Positions 25,517 to 35,154 of a stretch of 57,381 nt of DNA are shown here, in pieces; positions within the stretch are counted from its first letter, which is position 1, and every line of letters starts with the position of its first letter. Under the pieces are notes generated by a model. The model worked only from the letters and a program-made list of their open reading frames with translations, ran no database searches and was not told where the DNA came from. Both the position numbers and the translations under genes were made by a program. Source of the stretch: Planctomycetaceae bacterium (GTDB lineage: Bacteria > Planctomycetota > Planctomycetia > Pirellulales > Pirellulaceae); NCBI GenBank assembly GCA_002723275.1, contig PBNZ01000014.1:9790-67170 (forward strand). The letters run 5' to 3'.

Positions 25517-28500
25517 ATGCTTTCCCGACTGGCTCCGAAGACACGTAGGCAACGTTCACGAATTCGAAATCGATCTTCAAAACAACATCGCCACCATGTT
25601 GCCAGGCAATTAGAAACCCTCGAATCTCGTCATCTACTCGCGTTGGTGGTTTCAAATCTTCCAGCGGAAGAAATCGCGGCCGACAGTGCGACCATTGGTG
25701 CAAGCATCTTAGAGGTCGATACGAACCCTGTCCTTTCCATCTTTTGGGGTGATGAAGATGGCGGCACAAACGCTCAAGCCTGGGACAACGAGGAAGTACT
25801 GGGAATCCAAGCCCCGGGGGAATACAAGCTGCCAATTACGGGCCTGACCTCGAATACCGACTATTTTTTCCGCGCGTTCGGGTTTAGCTTTGGTTTCGGC
25901 GGTCAGGTTTGGGCAAGCGACACGGAAAGTTTTTCCACCACCAGTCTCCCGGGCGCTATCGCATCCGTCTCAACATCTCCTCTGATCGGCGATGCATCTG
26001 CGGTGGTGAATGGTGAAATCGATGGACGCGGCACGCTTCAGGCAGCGAAAATATACTATGGTTCGTCGGACGGCGGATCCGATCCAGATCAATGGGAGAA
26101 CTCGGTTGACCTGCCCGTGGAGGAAGGTTCATTTCGAGTCGTGATCGGCAACCTGTTTCCGGCTACTGATTATCACGTGCGTGCTGCTGCGACGAATGCA
26201 GGGGGCACGACCTGGAGTGAGCCACAGGAACTAACGACGCAGGGCATTGAACAGGCCATTCGCATCAGTGAAGTGATGCCCGCCAATGCATCTCTCCTAC
26301 CGACCCGAATACGTTTGAGTGCAGAAAATCGATTTACGGGCCCCCTCAACACTCACGATTGGGTGGAAATTCAGAACACATCAAGAACGCCAGCTGATGT
26401 AGGCGGGTACTACCTGTCCGATGACGCCGATCAACTTACCCAATGGCAGCTTCCGGCCGGCACCATCATCCCGGCCGGCGGGAACCTCGTCGTGTTTGCC
26501 TCAGGGAAGAACATCAGTGATCCCGCGCTGGATGAGCAAGGCATTTTGCACACGAGTTTTTCTTTAGATCGCGACGGCGAGACGGTTTCCTTATCCGGTC
26601 CTGACGGAACACTTCTCCACCAACTCGACGGTGAACGACTTGCTGCAGAGACGGATGTGTCGATCGGATATTTTGGAAACGAATTCGGTCCCCAACCGAC
26701 GCCCAGTCCTGGCGCATCCAACACGGCGTTGGCGCCGGTGATATCGCAGGTGGAACATGCCCCACTGCAACCAACGGTATCGACTCCCATCACCGTCACT
26801 GCGGAGGTTAAAAAGACAGCCGGCGACATTCAAGCTGTTCAGTTAAGCTATCGTGCAATGTTCGAGGAAGAGCAAGCTGTTCCGATGTTGGACGATGGAG
26901 TCGGCGGGGACGCGGAGGCGAACGACGGCATCTACACGGCCATCATTCCAGCGGGCCTTGTCGAGCCCAGTGAAATGCTGCGTTACTCGGTCAGCGTCAC
27001 CGACGTGCACGACACACAGGCGAAGCAACCGCCTTTCCTCGACGACAAGCGAGCTCCGGAATACTTCGGAATGCTGATTGAGGACCCCACGATCAGTGAT
27101 GAGGTCCCTGTTTTACACCGCTTCATTGAAGAGGCTCGCAGAGCGGAAAGCGCCCGAGGCACTCGCGCTTCGATCGCATATCGAGGCGAATTCTACGACA
27201 ATGTCTTCATCCGAATTCGAGGTGGGACAGCGCGATCATGGCCAAAGAAAGCCTACAAGATTGAATTCAACGACGACTACCACTTCCGATTTGACGACGA
27301 CCTCCCTCGTGTCGACGAATTCAATTTGAATACCACCTACACCGACAAATCTTATCTACGAGCGATTCTTTCTCACGAACTCTATCGGGACACAGGAGGG
27401 ATCGCACCGATTACCTTCGCGATGAGAGTTCAACAGAACGGTGATTTCTGGAGTCTTGCTCATTTTGTCGAGCAACCGGACCGGGACTATCTTCGCCACA
27501 ACGGCCTAAGCCCTGATGGAGCATTGTACAAAGCGAGGGCAGATCGGCTTAACGGTTTAGTCAACCGAGCGGCTGGCTTCTACAAAAAGAAAACACGGCA
27601 TGCCGAAGATTACTCAGATCTGCAAGACCTCATCGACGGATTGGCCCTCAAGGATGAAGCCTTGCAGAATTTCCTCTTCGATCATGTCGACCTACCTGCC
27701 CAAATCAACTTGATGGCAGTGAATGTCATCCTGCAGAACCTGGATGCAACCGACAAAAACTATTACATCTACCGTGATACCGAGGGTAACGGGGAATGGA
27801 AGATGTTGCCGTGGGATCTGGATCTTGTTCTCGGCCCCAACGCTTTGAACACCGACAACTTTTCAACGTCCGAGGATCGGGGCCCCGCTCACACGAGCCA
27901 TCCCTACATGGGAACATTGGCCTATCCATTCCATGGACGCAAGAATCACCTGTTCGATGCGGTCGTTAACTCACCACGCACCAACGAAATGTTCTTGCGT
28001 CGACTCCGCACCTTGATGGATGATTTCCTGGCCAGTAACGAAACCCCTGTGGAAGAGCGATATTTCGAAGGTCGCATTGATGAACTGGTCACTGTCCTCG
28101 AGAAAACGGCCTTATTAGATCGGGCCAAATGGGGCAACAACGCACACTTCCCGGGACGCAAATACAGTATCCGCGAAGCCGCCGAGCGAATCAAAGACGA
28201 CTACCTGATCCCACGGCGAGAGCACCTGTTCGAGACACACAGTATCGCCAAGCTGGAAGGTGGCGAAGTCCAAGTATTGATTCCCGAATTCGCGGAGGGG
28301 ATCCAATACTTTGTCCCGACGGATAACAGTCTTGGGACAAGCTGGACGGGACGCGAGGCACCGGCCAACGTCGAACAATGGAAAACCGGTACCCTTGGCC
28401 TCGGCTTTGAAAACAACCCCAGAGATTATCAGGACTTGATTCGAACTCGCGTCAAGCCGGCTGAGTCCTGCGAAACATGCACCTCCTTCTTGATGCGAGC

Positions 28501-30265
28501 TCCCTTCGTACTCGAAGCAGGAAACCTGCCTGAGAATCTAACGTTGCGAGTCAAGTACGACGACGCCTTCGTTGCCTACATCAACGGCGTTGAAGTAGCA
28601 CGCAAAAACACACGTAACGATGTCAATGGTTTTGATTCGCGAGCACGAGGCCATTCCAATCGGGAGGCGGTTGTGTATGAAAACATCAGCCTGTCCTCAA
28701 AAATCTCGCAGATCGATCTGGTTGAAAATAACGTGCTCGCAATCCACGTTCTCAATTCATCCGTCAGCAGCAACGACATGTTAATGTCCCTGGAATTGGT
28801 CGACGGAGTCGTCAGCGACGAGAGCGCCGTAGGAATTCCACGCAAAGCGACAACAAACCCATCGATCACATTTGCAAGCTACGAACAGAATCCTGCCAGC
28901 GGTATCCAGGATCAAGAGTTTGTGGAACTGGCGAATAACAGTAACGAAGCGGTCGATCTATCAGGATGGACGGTGCAAGGTGGTATCTCACACCAATTCC
29001 GCGGCGGCACAGTTATTCCAGCCGGTGAATCTCTCTACCTAACTCCAGACGCACTCGCCTTCCGACAACGTGAGGAGGGACCACGAGGAGAGATGGGACT
29101 GTTTGTTCAAGACGGCTACCAGGGGCATCTCTCCAATCACACCGAACGAATTGAGCTCGTGAATTCGAGCGGCGAAATTGTCGCGACTCTCGACACGGCC
29201 AATATCACGTCTGACGTACAGCGTTTCTTACGAGTCACGGAACTGTTCTACAATCCTGCTGGACCCGAGGAATCAACCGAGTTTATTGAGCTCCGTAATA
29301 CGAGCGAAACTCAGACCCTGGATTTGACAGGAGTCCGAATCACCGATGGCCCATCAACGCCCTTTGCTTTTTCGGAAAGCAATGTTCAGACGCTCCTGCC
29401 TCAGTCACACGTCTTGGTCGTAAAAGATCAAAATGCATTCACCACAGCCTATCCCAACGTGCCTGCCACCAGCATTGCCGGTGAATACCAGGGATCGCTG
29501 AACAATAACGGCGAAACGATCAAAATCGAAGACGCTCGAAACTCGACGGTCCAAGAATTCAGTTATGAAGACGGCCGCGGCGACGACGAAGGGGCATGGC
29601 ATGCGAGTACCGATGGTGATGGATTCAGCCTGGTTATCCGCGATGCAACAGGCCCCTTGGACAATTGGAACCAGGGACAAGGCTGGAAACCCAGTCAGCA
29701 ACTCGGCGGTTCCCCCGGTGCCTCAGAGTCAATTGGCAACAGTGATTACGACGGAGACGGTGATACCGACGTCGATGACCTAGACCTACTTTCTGCGGGC
29801 GTGCGACAAGGCGACCTAAGATTCGACCTCAACCTCGACGGCATCATCGACGACTCGGACCGCAATCTCATGATCACAGGGTTGTTGGGGCTGGAGATTG
29901 GCGATTCCAATTTGGATGGTCAATTCAATTCGGCCGATTTTGTGGATCTCTTCACGATCGGCGAATATGAGGATGCGATTCCAAATAACTCGGGGTGGGC
30001 AGATGGAGACTGGAATGGGGACGGCGATTTCACGTCGCGCGACCTCGTCACCGCCTTTCAGGCTGGCACCTATACAGCCGTCGCTGCCACTGTGGCCAAT
30101 CCGTTAATTGAGTTAACGAATCCCAGCTGGATTGACCAGAAACTTAATAGAACCCGAGACCAATTGATCGACGCGATCTGGCAAAATGAAGATGAAGTCC
30201 TCCTCGAAAAATCCGCGAGGGCTGCTAAGATGCTCGTCGAAGTCGATTCCTCGCACACACCATAA
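25517..30265 (+). CDS. Giant CotH-kinase/lamin-tail secreted protein with dockerin-like repeats
   Basis: 1582 residues. The basic N-terminus carries LETLESRHLLAL (about 32-43), the LEPR-type motif seen at the start of many planctomycete extracellular proteins. Two fibronectin-like repeats follow (about 45-250), then a lamin-tail domain (IRISEVMPANAS; WVEIQNTSRTPADVGGYYLS). Next is a CotH kinase-like domain (FIRIRGGTARSWPKKAYKIE; NLMAVNVILQNLDATDKNYY; WKMLPWDLDLVLG). Two more lamin-tail domains and a C-terminal set of dockerin-like calcium loops end the protein (GDSNLDGQFNSADFV; GDWNGDGDFTSRDLV). CotH of Bacillus phosphorylates spore-coat proteins; here a role in modifying surface proteins is only inferred. 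No PEP-CTERM tail. The sulfatase starts 26 bases later, so the two may be cotranscribed. Confidence 0.9.
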   Translation: MLSRLAPKTRRQRSRIRNRSSKQHRHHVARQLETLESRHLLALVVSNLPAEEIAADSATIGASILEVDTNPVLSIFWGDEDGGTNAQAWDNEEVLGIQAPGEYKLPITGLTSNTDYFFRAFGFSFGFGGQVWASDTESFSTTSLPGAIASVSTSPLIGDASAVVNGEIDGRGTLQAAKIYYGSSDGGSDPDQWENSVDLPVEEGSFRVVIGNLFPATDYHVRAAATNAGGTTWSEPQELTTQGIEQAIRISEVMPANASLLPTRIRLSAENRFTGPLNTHDWVEIQNTSRTPADVGGYYLSDDADQLTQWQLPAGTIIPAGGNLVVFASGKNISDPALDEQGILHTSFSLDRDGETVSLSGPDGTLLHQLDGERLAAETDVSIGYFGNEFGPQPTPSPGASNTALAPVISQVEHAPLQPTVSTPITVTAEVKKTAGDIQAVQLSYRAMFEEEQAVPMLDDGVGGDAEANDGIYTAIIPAGLVEPSEMLRYSVSVTDVHDTQAKQPPFLDDKRAPEYFGMLIEDPTISDEVPVLHRFIEEARRAESARGTRASIAYRGEFYDNVFIRIRGGTARSWPKKAYKIEFNDDYHFRFDDDLPRVDEFNLNTTYTDKSYLRAILSHELYRDTGGIAPITFAMRVQQNGDFWSLAHFVEQPDRDYLRHNGLSPDGALYKARADRLNGLVNRAAGFYKKKTRHAEDYSDLQDLIDGLALKDEALQNFLFDHVDLPAQINLMAVNVILQNLDATDKNYYIYRDTEGNGEWKMLPWDLDLVLGPNALNTDNFSTSEDRGPAHTSHPYMGTLAYPFHGRKNHLFDAVVNSPRTNEMFLRRLRTLMDDFLASNETPVEERYFEGRIDELVTVLEKTALLDRAKWGNNAHFPGRKYSIREAAERIKDDYLIPRREHLFETHSIAKLEGGEVQVLIPEFAEGIQYFVPTDNSLGTSWTGREAPANVEQWKTGTLGLGFENNPRDYQDLIRTRVKPAESCETCTSFLMRAPFVLEAGNLPENLTLRVKYDDAFVAYINGVEVARKNTRNDVNGFDSRARGHSNREAVVYENISLSSKISQIDLVENNVLAIHVLNSSVSSNDMLMSLELVDGVVSDESAVGIPRKATTNPSITFASYEQNPASGIQDQEFVELANNSNEAVDLSGWTVQGGISHQFRGGTVIPAGESLYLTPDALAFRQREEGPRGEMGLFVQDGYQGHLSNHTERIELVNSSGEIVATLDTANITSDVQRFLRVTELFYNPAGPEESTEFIELRNTSETQTLDLTGVRITDGPSTPFAFSESNVQTLLPQSHVLVVKDQNAFTTAYPNVPATSIAGEYQGSLNNNGETIKIEDARNSTVQEFSYEDGRGDDEGAWHASTDGDGFSLVIRDATGPLDNWNQGQGWKPSQQLGGSPGASESIGNSDYDGDGDTDVDDLDLLSAGVRQGDLRFDLNLDGIIDDSDRNLMITGLLGLEIGDSNLDGQFNSADFVDLFTIGEYEDAIPNNSGWADGDWNGDGDFTSRDLVTAFQAGTYTAVAATVANPLIELTNPSWIDQKLNRTRDQLIDAIWQNEDEVLLEKSARAAKMLVEVDSSHTP

Positions 30266-30290
30266 TTCAAATCTTCGTCTTTGAATCACT

Positions 30291-31769
30291 ATGAAACAGT
30301 TGCTCCCGTTTGTTCTGTTGCTGGTTTCCTGCCAGGCAACATTTGTGCATGCTGACACTCGCCCCAATATCGTTTTGGTCTTCATTGACGATCTAGGCTG
30401 GACTGACCTGGGTTGTTACGGGAGCGACTTCATTGAGACTCCCAATATCGATCAACTTGCTGCGGATGGCCTGAGGTTTACGGACTTCTATGCAGCGGGC
30501 GCAGTCTGTTCTCCAACAAGATGTGCGGTACAGGCTGGACAAAACCAGGCCCGCATCGGTATCACGGCTCATATTCCAGGCCATTGGCGACCGTTTGAAA
30601 GAGTCATCACACCGCTTACCACCATGGCCTTGCCCTTGGATACGATCACCGTTGCCGAATCATTGAAAACGGCCGGCTACTCAACAGGCTATGTCGGGAA
30701 ATGGCACCTGGGCGTCGGCGATCGATTTCATCCACGCAATCATGGCTACGATTATGCGGCCGTCGTTTCAGGTCCTCATCTTCCCGGTCGCTACCGAACT
30801 CAAGGAAACGGTTTCCCTCAACCCAAACCGGATCAATACCGCACGGATTACGAGGCTGATCTCTGCATCGACTTCATCAAGGAGCACCGCGAAAAGCCCT
30901 TCTTCCTGATGTTGTCACCTTACGCAGTGCACATCCCGCTGGCCGGCATGTCGGACAAAGTGAAAAAATACCGACACAAAGCAAGCGAACAAAATCTCGA
31001 ATTACCCCACCCAATTTACGCGGCGATGGTGGAACACTGCGACGAAATGGTTGGCCGCCTGGTCCAAGAAATTGAGGACCAGGGATTAACCAATCGCACC
31101 ATGTTCATCTTCACTTCGGACAATGGCGGGCTTTATCGCCGATATGACTACCGTGCTCAAGCCGATGACAACGTCACCACCATGGCTCCACTCAAAGGTG
31201 AAAAAGGAAGTCTGCATGAAGGTGGCATTCGAGTTCCTCTCATCATCAAATATCCTCCTCTAGCGCAGGCCGGTGCGGTTTGTCAGGAACCCACCATTAG
31301 CTACGACTTCTACCCAACCTTTGTCGATCTTGCGGAAGGGTCGCTACCCGCACACCAGACGATTGACGGCTTGAGTCTCAAGCCACTGCTAGCGAAGCCC
31401 TCAGCCAAATTAGATCGAGAGGCGATCCATTGGCATTACCCCCATTACCACCACGATCGACCAGCCAGCTGCATTCGAGCACGCGACTGGAAGCTGATCG
31501 AATACCTGGATGGTACCGGCGACCGAGAGCTCTATCACTTGTCCGACGACATTGGTGAGAAACAGAATTTGGTCGAGAGCAAACCTGGTCGGGCTAAGCA
31601 ACTCCAGAATCAACTTCAGCAGTGGCAACAAGAGGTGATTGCACGAATGCCCATTCCAAACCCGAATTACGATCCTGATCGAGCCGGGGAATGGTGGAGC
31701 ATGCGTACCGGGAAACCCGTCCCGAGTGACCAGCGTCGACGATTCCCGGCCACTGAAAAAGATCCTTAG
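30291..31769 (+). CDS. Secreted sulfatase (arylsulfatase A type)
   Basis: Hydrolyses sulfate esters, probably of polysaccharides or glycans. 492 residues with a signal peptide (LLPFVLLLVSCQATFVHA). The formylglycine motif CSPTR (Cys73) must be oxidised by a sulfatase-modifying enzyme encoded elsewhere. Metal and active-site motifs: NIVLVFIDDLGWTDLGCYGS, VGKWHLG, FTSDNGG. The C-terminus has the usual HWHYPHYHH and ADWKL-like (ARDWKLIEY) segments. It lies just downstream of the CotH gene on the same strand; a hotdog enzyme converges with a 9-base gap. Confidence 0.95.
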   Translation: MKQLLPFVLLLVSCQATFVHADTRPNIVLVFIDDLGWTDLGCYGSDFIETPNIDQLAADGLRFTDFYAAGAVCSPTRCAVQAGQNQARIGITAHIPGHWRPFERVITPLTTMALPLDTITVAESLKTAGYSTGYVGKWHLGVGDRFHPRNHGYDYAAVVSGPHLPGRYRTQGNGFPQPKPDQYRTDYEADLCIDFIKEHREKPFFLMLSPYAVHIPLAGMSDKVKKYRHKASEQNLELPHPIYAAMVEHCDEMVGRLVQEIEDQGLTNRTMFIFTSDNGGLYRRYDYRAQADDNVTTMAPLKGEKGSLHEGGIRVPLIIKYPPLAQAGAVCQEPTISYDFYPTFVDLAEGSLPAHQTIDGLSLKPLLAKPSAKLDREAIHWHYPHYHHDRPASCIRARDWKLIEYLDGTGDRELYHLSDDIGEKQNLVESKPGRAKQLQNQLQQWQQEVIARMPIPNPNYDPDRAGEWWSMRTGKPVPSDQRRRFPATEKDP

Positions 31770-31778
31770 TGCAATTTT

Positions 31779-32276
31779 CTAGACCGACGCATCCGTGAGG
31801 ATTTGCGAACGGATGTTGGTTAACTGGAATTCGTTCCGCATAATCTTGCGTCCGTCGACTTCGATGGACGCGGAAAAATTGAAGATACTTTCCAGATGGT
31901 CTACCAGTTTTACGGTCACGACTAAAGTATCGCCCGGTCGCGCGAAACCCTTGTAGCGAGCCTTCTCAACCTTGACGAGCACCCCGAGAGCATACTCATT
32001 GAAGTGGGGATCGTGGGTGTCATAGGTTTCCATGGGGTTGTATCGTGCAGCGATCAGAATGCCTGCCGACTGCGTCGACAGCTCTTGCATCATGGCTCCC
32101 GGAAAAATCGGAGCACCGGGAAAATGGCCGGCCAAAAAAGGCTCTTCACCCGAAACTTTCCGCTCCGTGACAATCTGCTGCTCTTCGAGTGAGACGATTT
32201 TTTCAACGAGAAGGTAGGGAGAACGGTGATGAAGATAGTCTTCAATCCGGTCAAATTCATGATGATGATATGCCAT
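31779..32276 (-). CDS. FabZ-like 3-hydroxyacyl-ACP dehydratase (hotdog fold)
   Basis: 165 residues. The hotdog helix motif FLAGHFPGAPIFPGAMMQEL carries His51 and the downstream Glu, the catalytic pair of FabZ/FabA enzymes, and HHRSPYLLVEKIVSL is the usual lead-in. FabZ is normally about 145-150 residues. Here an insert (ARYNPMETYDTHDPHFNEYA) widens the middle, suggesting a FabZ-like protein with another acyl substrate. I took ATG 32276 (MAYHHHEFDR), with GAGGAAAAAA upstream, over the longer frame from 32342. Apparently alone. Confidence 0.8.
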   Translation of the reverse strand: MAYHHHEFDRIEDYLHHRSPYLLVEKIVSLEEQQIVTERKVSGEEPFLAGHFPGAPIFPGAMMQELSTQSAGILIAARYNPMETYDTHDPHFNEYALGVLVKVEKARYKGFARPGDTLVVTVKLVDHLESIFNFSASIEVDGRKIMRNEFQLTNIRSQILTDASV

Positions 32277-32441
32277 GAGTTTTTTCCTCATTGGAGTCGG
32301 CCAACCCGACAGCGAGTCACGTATCGTCACACTCTGGAACACAGCACTTTAGGACAAAGGGGGCCGGTCTGACAACCGCTCCTCAAAGAATTGATGCTCA
32401 GACGCTTTCCATGGGTCCAGATCGACTCGGCAGCCGAGATA

Positions 32442-32705
32442 TCAACGGAATAGCTCAAGTGCTTCGGCCCCCGTCATTCCCACGCGCACGCCTAATTGCT
32501 CTCCGAGCGAACTGACGGCCTGGACCTCCGCAGCGAGCATCTCTTCGAAGTTGTCGACCCCGCGCACGATGGCCGCCGCATCGCCATTTCGTTCGAACGA
32601 GTCCATGCTGAGATAGCCACATGTCAAACAGCCCTGCTCACCTGAGATGACCAACAATGGCCTTTTGAGCTGATGACAGGTTTTTTCAAATCCGTCGAGA
32701 TTCAT
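32442..32705 (-). CDS. DUF1805 (YunC-like) protein
   Basis: 87 residues. PLLVISGEQGCLTCGYLSMD, GDAAAIVRGVDNFEEML and LGVRVGMTGAEALELF match the DUF1805/YunC family throughout, with the conserved CGYL. The biochemical role of this family is not established. Its ATG overlaps the stop of the PLP enzyme by four bases (ATGA), so the two are translationally coupled, which hints at a link to amino-acid metabolism. Confidence 0.85.
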   Translation of the reverse strand: MNLDGFEKTCHQLKRPLLVISGEQGCLTCGYLSMDSFERNGDAAAIVRGVDNFEEMLAAEVQAVSSLGEQLGVRVGMTGAEALELFR

Positions 32706-33676
32706 ACGTTTTCTCCGACGTCATGCCCAAGTTGGTAATCTCCAAAATCAAGATTTCCGCCGGTCAGGACCATCGCCACCTGCTGACCTGCGAAACGTTC
32801 ATGGGCCGAAGCGAGAGCGGCAAAGCCTACCGCTCCTGAAGGTTCGACCACAAGTCTTGCCGAGACGGCCATGGCTCGCATCGCCGATCGAATCTCCCCC
32901 TCCGAAACCAAAATGATATCGTCGACAAGTCGTCGAATAATCGGAAAGGTATTCTCGCCGACAGGCGTTCGGAGTCCATCCGCGACGGTATCGTATCGCA
33001 ACGGATCCTCTCGCTGCCCCGAACGCAAACTCCGAGCAGTGTCATCCGCAAGTTCCGGCTCTGCTGCAATCACCTTGATGTCGGAACGGGATGATTTTAC
33101 AGCAGTGAGAATTCCGGCTAACAAACCTCCCCCACCAACCGGAACGATTATCGTCTCAACGTTCGGTAATTGTTCCAGGATCTCTAGCCCGACGGTCCCC
33201 TGCCCTGCCATGACATGAGGATCGTCATAGGGATGAACCAAGGTCGCACCTGTCTCAAGACGTACCTTTTCCGCCGTTTCTTCACGTGACTCAGCATCGG
33301 GTTCGCAGAAGATCGGCTCAATCCCATAAGACCGAACAGCCGCAATCTTGTTCTTCGCTGAATTGTCGGGCATCACGACGTGGGCCGAAATTTCGCGGAC
33401 CTTGGCGGCACGTGCAAGCGCAGCTGCATGATTACCCGAGGAATGAGTGACAACACCCTGCGACGCGGTCGCGTCATCGAGCATCAACACGGCATTGAGT
33501 GCACCACGTGCCTTAAATGCTCCCACATGCTGCAGGTTTTCAGCCTTGAAATGAAGCTTGGCACCGAATCGCTGAGAGAATGGCTCATGATAGATGAGCG
33601 GTGTCCTCACAATATTCGATTTGATCCGTTGATGGGCAGCCTCAATATCGACCAAGGAAAGAAGATCAGCCGTCAT
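32702..33676 (-). CDS. PLP-dependent threonine dehydratase / serine racemase-like enzyme
   Basis: 324 residues of the fold-type II family. Lys55 in GAFKARGAL forms the Schiff base, SSGNHAAALA binds the carboxylate, and PVGGGGLLAG binds the PLP phosphate. The length, without a C-terminal ACT domain, fits catabolic threonine ammonia-lyase or serine/threonine racemase; sequence alone does not separate these. Coupled to the DUF1805 gene downstream. Confidence 0.85.
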   Translation of the reverse strand: MTADLLSLVDIEAAHQRIKSNIVRTPLIYHEPFSQRFGAKLHFKAENLQHVGAFKARGALNAVLMLDDATASQGVVTHSSGNHAAALARAAKVREISAHVVMPDNSAKNKIAAVRSYGIEPIFCEPDAESREETAEKVRLETGATLVHPYDDPHVMAGQGTVGLEILEQLPNVETIIVPVGGGGLLAGILTAVKSSRSDIKVIAAEPELADDTARSLRSGQREDPLRYDTVADGLRTPVGENTFPIIRRLVDDIILVSEGEIRSAMRAMAVSARLVVEPSGAVGFAALASAHERFAGQQVAMVLTGGNLDFGDYQLGHDVGENV

Positions 33677-34233
33677 TCGTTTTTCATCTCACGGGTTGGA
33701 ACAGATCGTCGACAGCAGGTGCAGGAGCCGCCGACCCTTTCACGACCTTGACCGTCATCCCCACATTTTGCAGGACTCTCTATTCAGTCACAAGATTCGG
33801 TGCTTCTGACGGACCCTTTTTGACCGGCAGACTCCCGAGGCAAATCGACCCGATCAACCACTATAATTTACCAGACGTGGCATGGCAGCCGAGCTGCACG
33901 ATCGCCCCCTGGCCTGCCGCCCAGCCCTGCTTTCCGACCTATTGAGACATGGAACATCCTCTCCCTAAAGCCACGCCGGCCTTGGTTGATCTTGCTGGAG
34001 AATGCTAATTTCTCCATGAATCAAGGCTTCGGTGGATAGGCCTGAGCAAAAAGATACGGTAGGTTTACGAAATAACCAACGACTCCTCCCTGAGATCTAT
34101 AGGGCTCTGAAACGGGAGTGTTTTGGACAAGGTGATTCACGAGAGAGATTCAATTTATTTTGTTAAATCTCAATCCGGGACAACCGGACACTGTTTCAAA
34201 AGCCATTTTTATTGTCAAAAAGGTAGGCCTGTA
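33677..34233. other. Intergenic region between the PLP enzyme and the FKBP gene
   Basis: About 555 bases, divergent, with no supported gene. It holds both outward promoters presumably; I could not pick a clear -35/-10 pair. The last 100 bases before the FKBP start are AT-rich. A frame extending the FKBP gene upstream to 34123 exists but has no family support. Confidence 0.45.
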
Positions 34234-34710
34234 ATGCAAATCGCCAAAGACACCGTCGTCTCTATCGACTACACACTCACCGACGACGACGGCAATGTCA
34301 TCGACACCTCAGAGGGACGTGGTCCCCTGGCTTACCTGCACGGTTCCGGCGGGATTATCCCTGGCCTGGAAAGTGAACTCGAAGGCGAAGAAACCGGAGC
34401 AGAACTCAAGGTAAAGGTTGCCCCCGCTGATGGATATGGTGAGCGGGATGATGCGCTCAAGCAAGTTGTTTCACGCGACCAATTCCAGGGAGTCGAAGAG
34501 CTTGAGGTTGGAATGCAATTCCGAGTCGATTCCAATAACGGTCCGATGATTATCACAATCATCGGAATTGAGGATGAACAGGTCACAGTGGACGGCAACC
34601 ATCCCCTGGCAGGCGTTACCCTGAACTTCGACGTCACGGTACGAGAAGTCCGGGCAGCCACCCCGGAAGAGCTGGAACAAGGTCTAGCTCAGAATCCCGA
34701 CGGAGAATAG
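34234..34710 (+). CDS. FKBP-type peptidyl-prolyl isomerase, SlyD-like
   Basis: Speeds proline cis-trans isomerisation and acts as a folding chaperone. 158 residues. VSIDYTLTDDDGNVIDTSEG, PLAYLHGSGGIIPGLESEL and GNHPLAGVTLNFDVTVREV are SlyD/FkpA-type signatures, with the inserted flap (IF) domain in the middle. Unlike E. coli SlyD it has no His/Cys-rich metal-binding tail; it ends in an acidic GLAQNPDGE. No signal peptide, so cytoplasmic. ATG 34234 with AGGTAGG upstream. Own terminator. Confidence 0.93.
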   Translation: MQIAKDTVVSIDYTLTDDDGNVIDTSEGRGPLAYLHGSGGIIPGLESELEGEETGAELKVKVAPADGYGERDDALKQVVSRDQFQGVEELEVGMQFRVDSNNGPMIITIIGIEDEQVTVDGNHPLAGVTLNFDVTVREVRAATPEELEQGLAQNPDGE

Positions 34711-34765
34711 TCTGCGATCGCCGACGAAAAAAACCGTCGAGCACCCATTCATTTTTAGATTTCAG

Positions 34766-34803
34766 ATCGGAGTGGTCCGTCGCAGAGCCACTCCGATTTT
34801 TTT
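34766..34803 (+). terminator. Rho-independent terminator of the FKBP gene
   Basis: Perfect 10-bp stem ATCGGAGTGG / CCACTCCGAT, 12-base loop, then seven T. Confidence 0.92.
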
Positions 34804-35154
34804 ACCTGTTCCTGTGATGCCCACGTCACATCCGCATCAACGACCGACTGGCCTCGTTCTAAGGCAACGGCAGCGATTCCAATCTCGGTACCCTCTTTCT
34901 CGTCGGCGTTCCTTTCTCGTTGTCGGCCTTTGCTGAAAAGCTGAAAACTTTACAGGAAGGCGAGCCACGCATCTGAGCACAGCACGTCTGCCGGAATAAT
35001 CGGCTTGCCTCGCGAAGACAGCTCCAAAGAGCAGCTCGAGACGAGTGTCATTCAAAACATCGGAGGATGTCGCATTACAAAACGAATTCATTCCAACGTC
35101 CGGTGAAATCACGAGCTATAATTAAGTGTCGTCAGTAGAAACAGGAGTTGATGA
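34804..35154. other. Intergenic region with candidate -10 box
   Basis: About 350 bases with no supported gene. TATAAT at 35117-35122 lies 33 bases before the small ORF and could be its -10 element; no convincing -35 precedes it. AGGAG 7 bases before ATG 35155 is a good ribosome site. Confidence 0.45.

Noticed and set aside
34123-34233. N-terminal extension of the FKBP protein
   Set aside because: It does not match the family, and ATG 34234 has its own ribosome site.
34837-35112. Minus-strand 91-codon frame between the FKBP gene and the small ORF
   Set aside because: Arg-rich, low-quality composition, no ribosome site and no recognisable motif.
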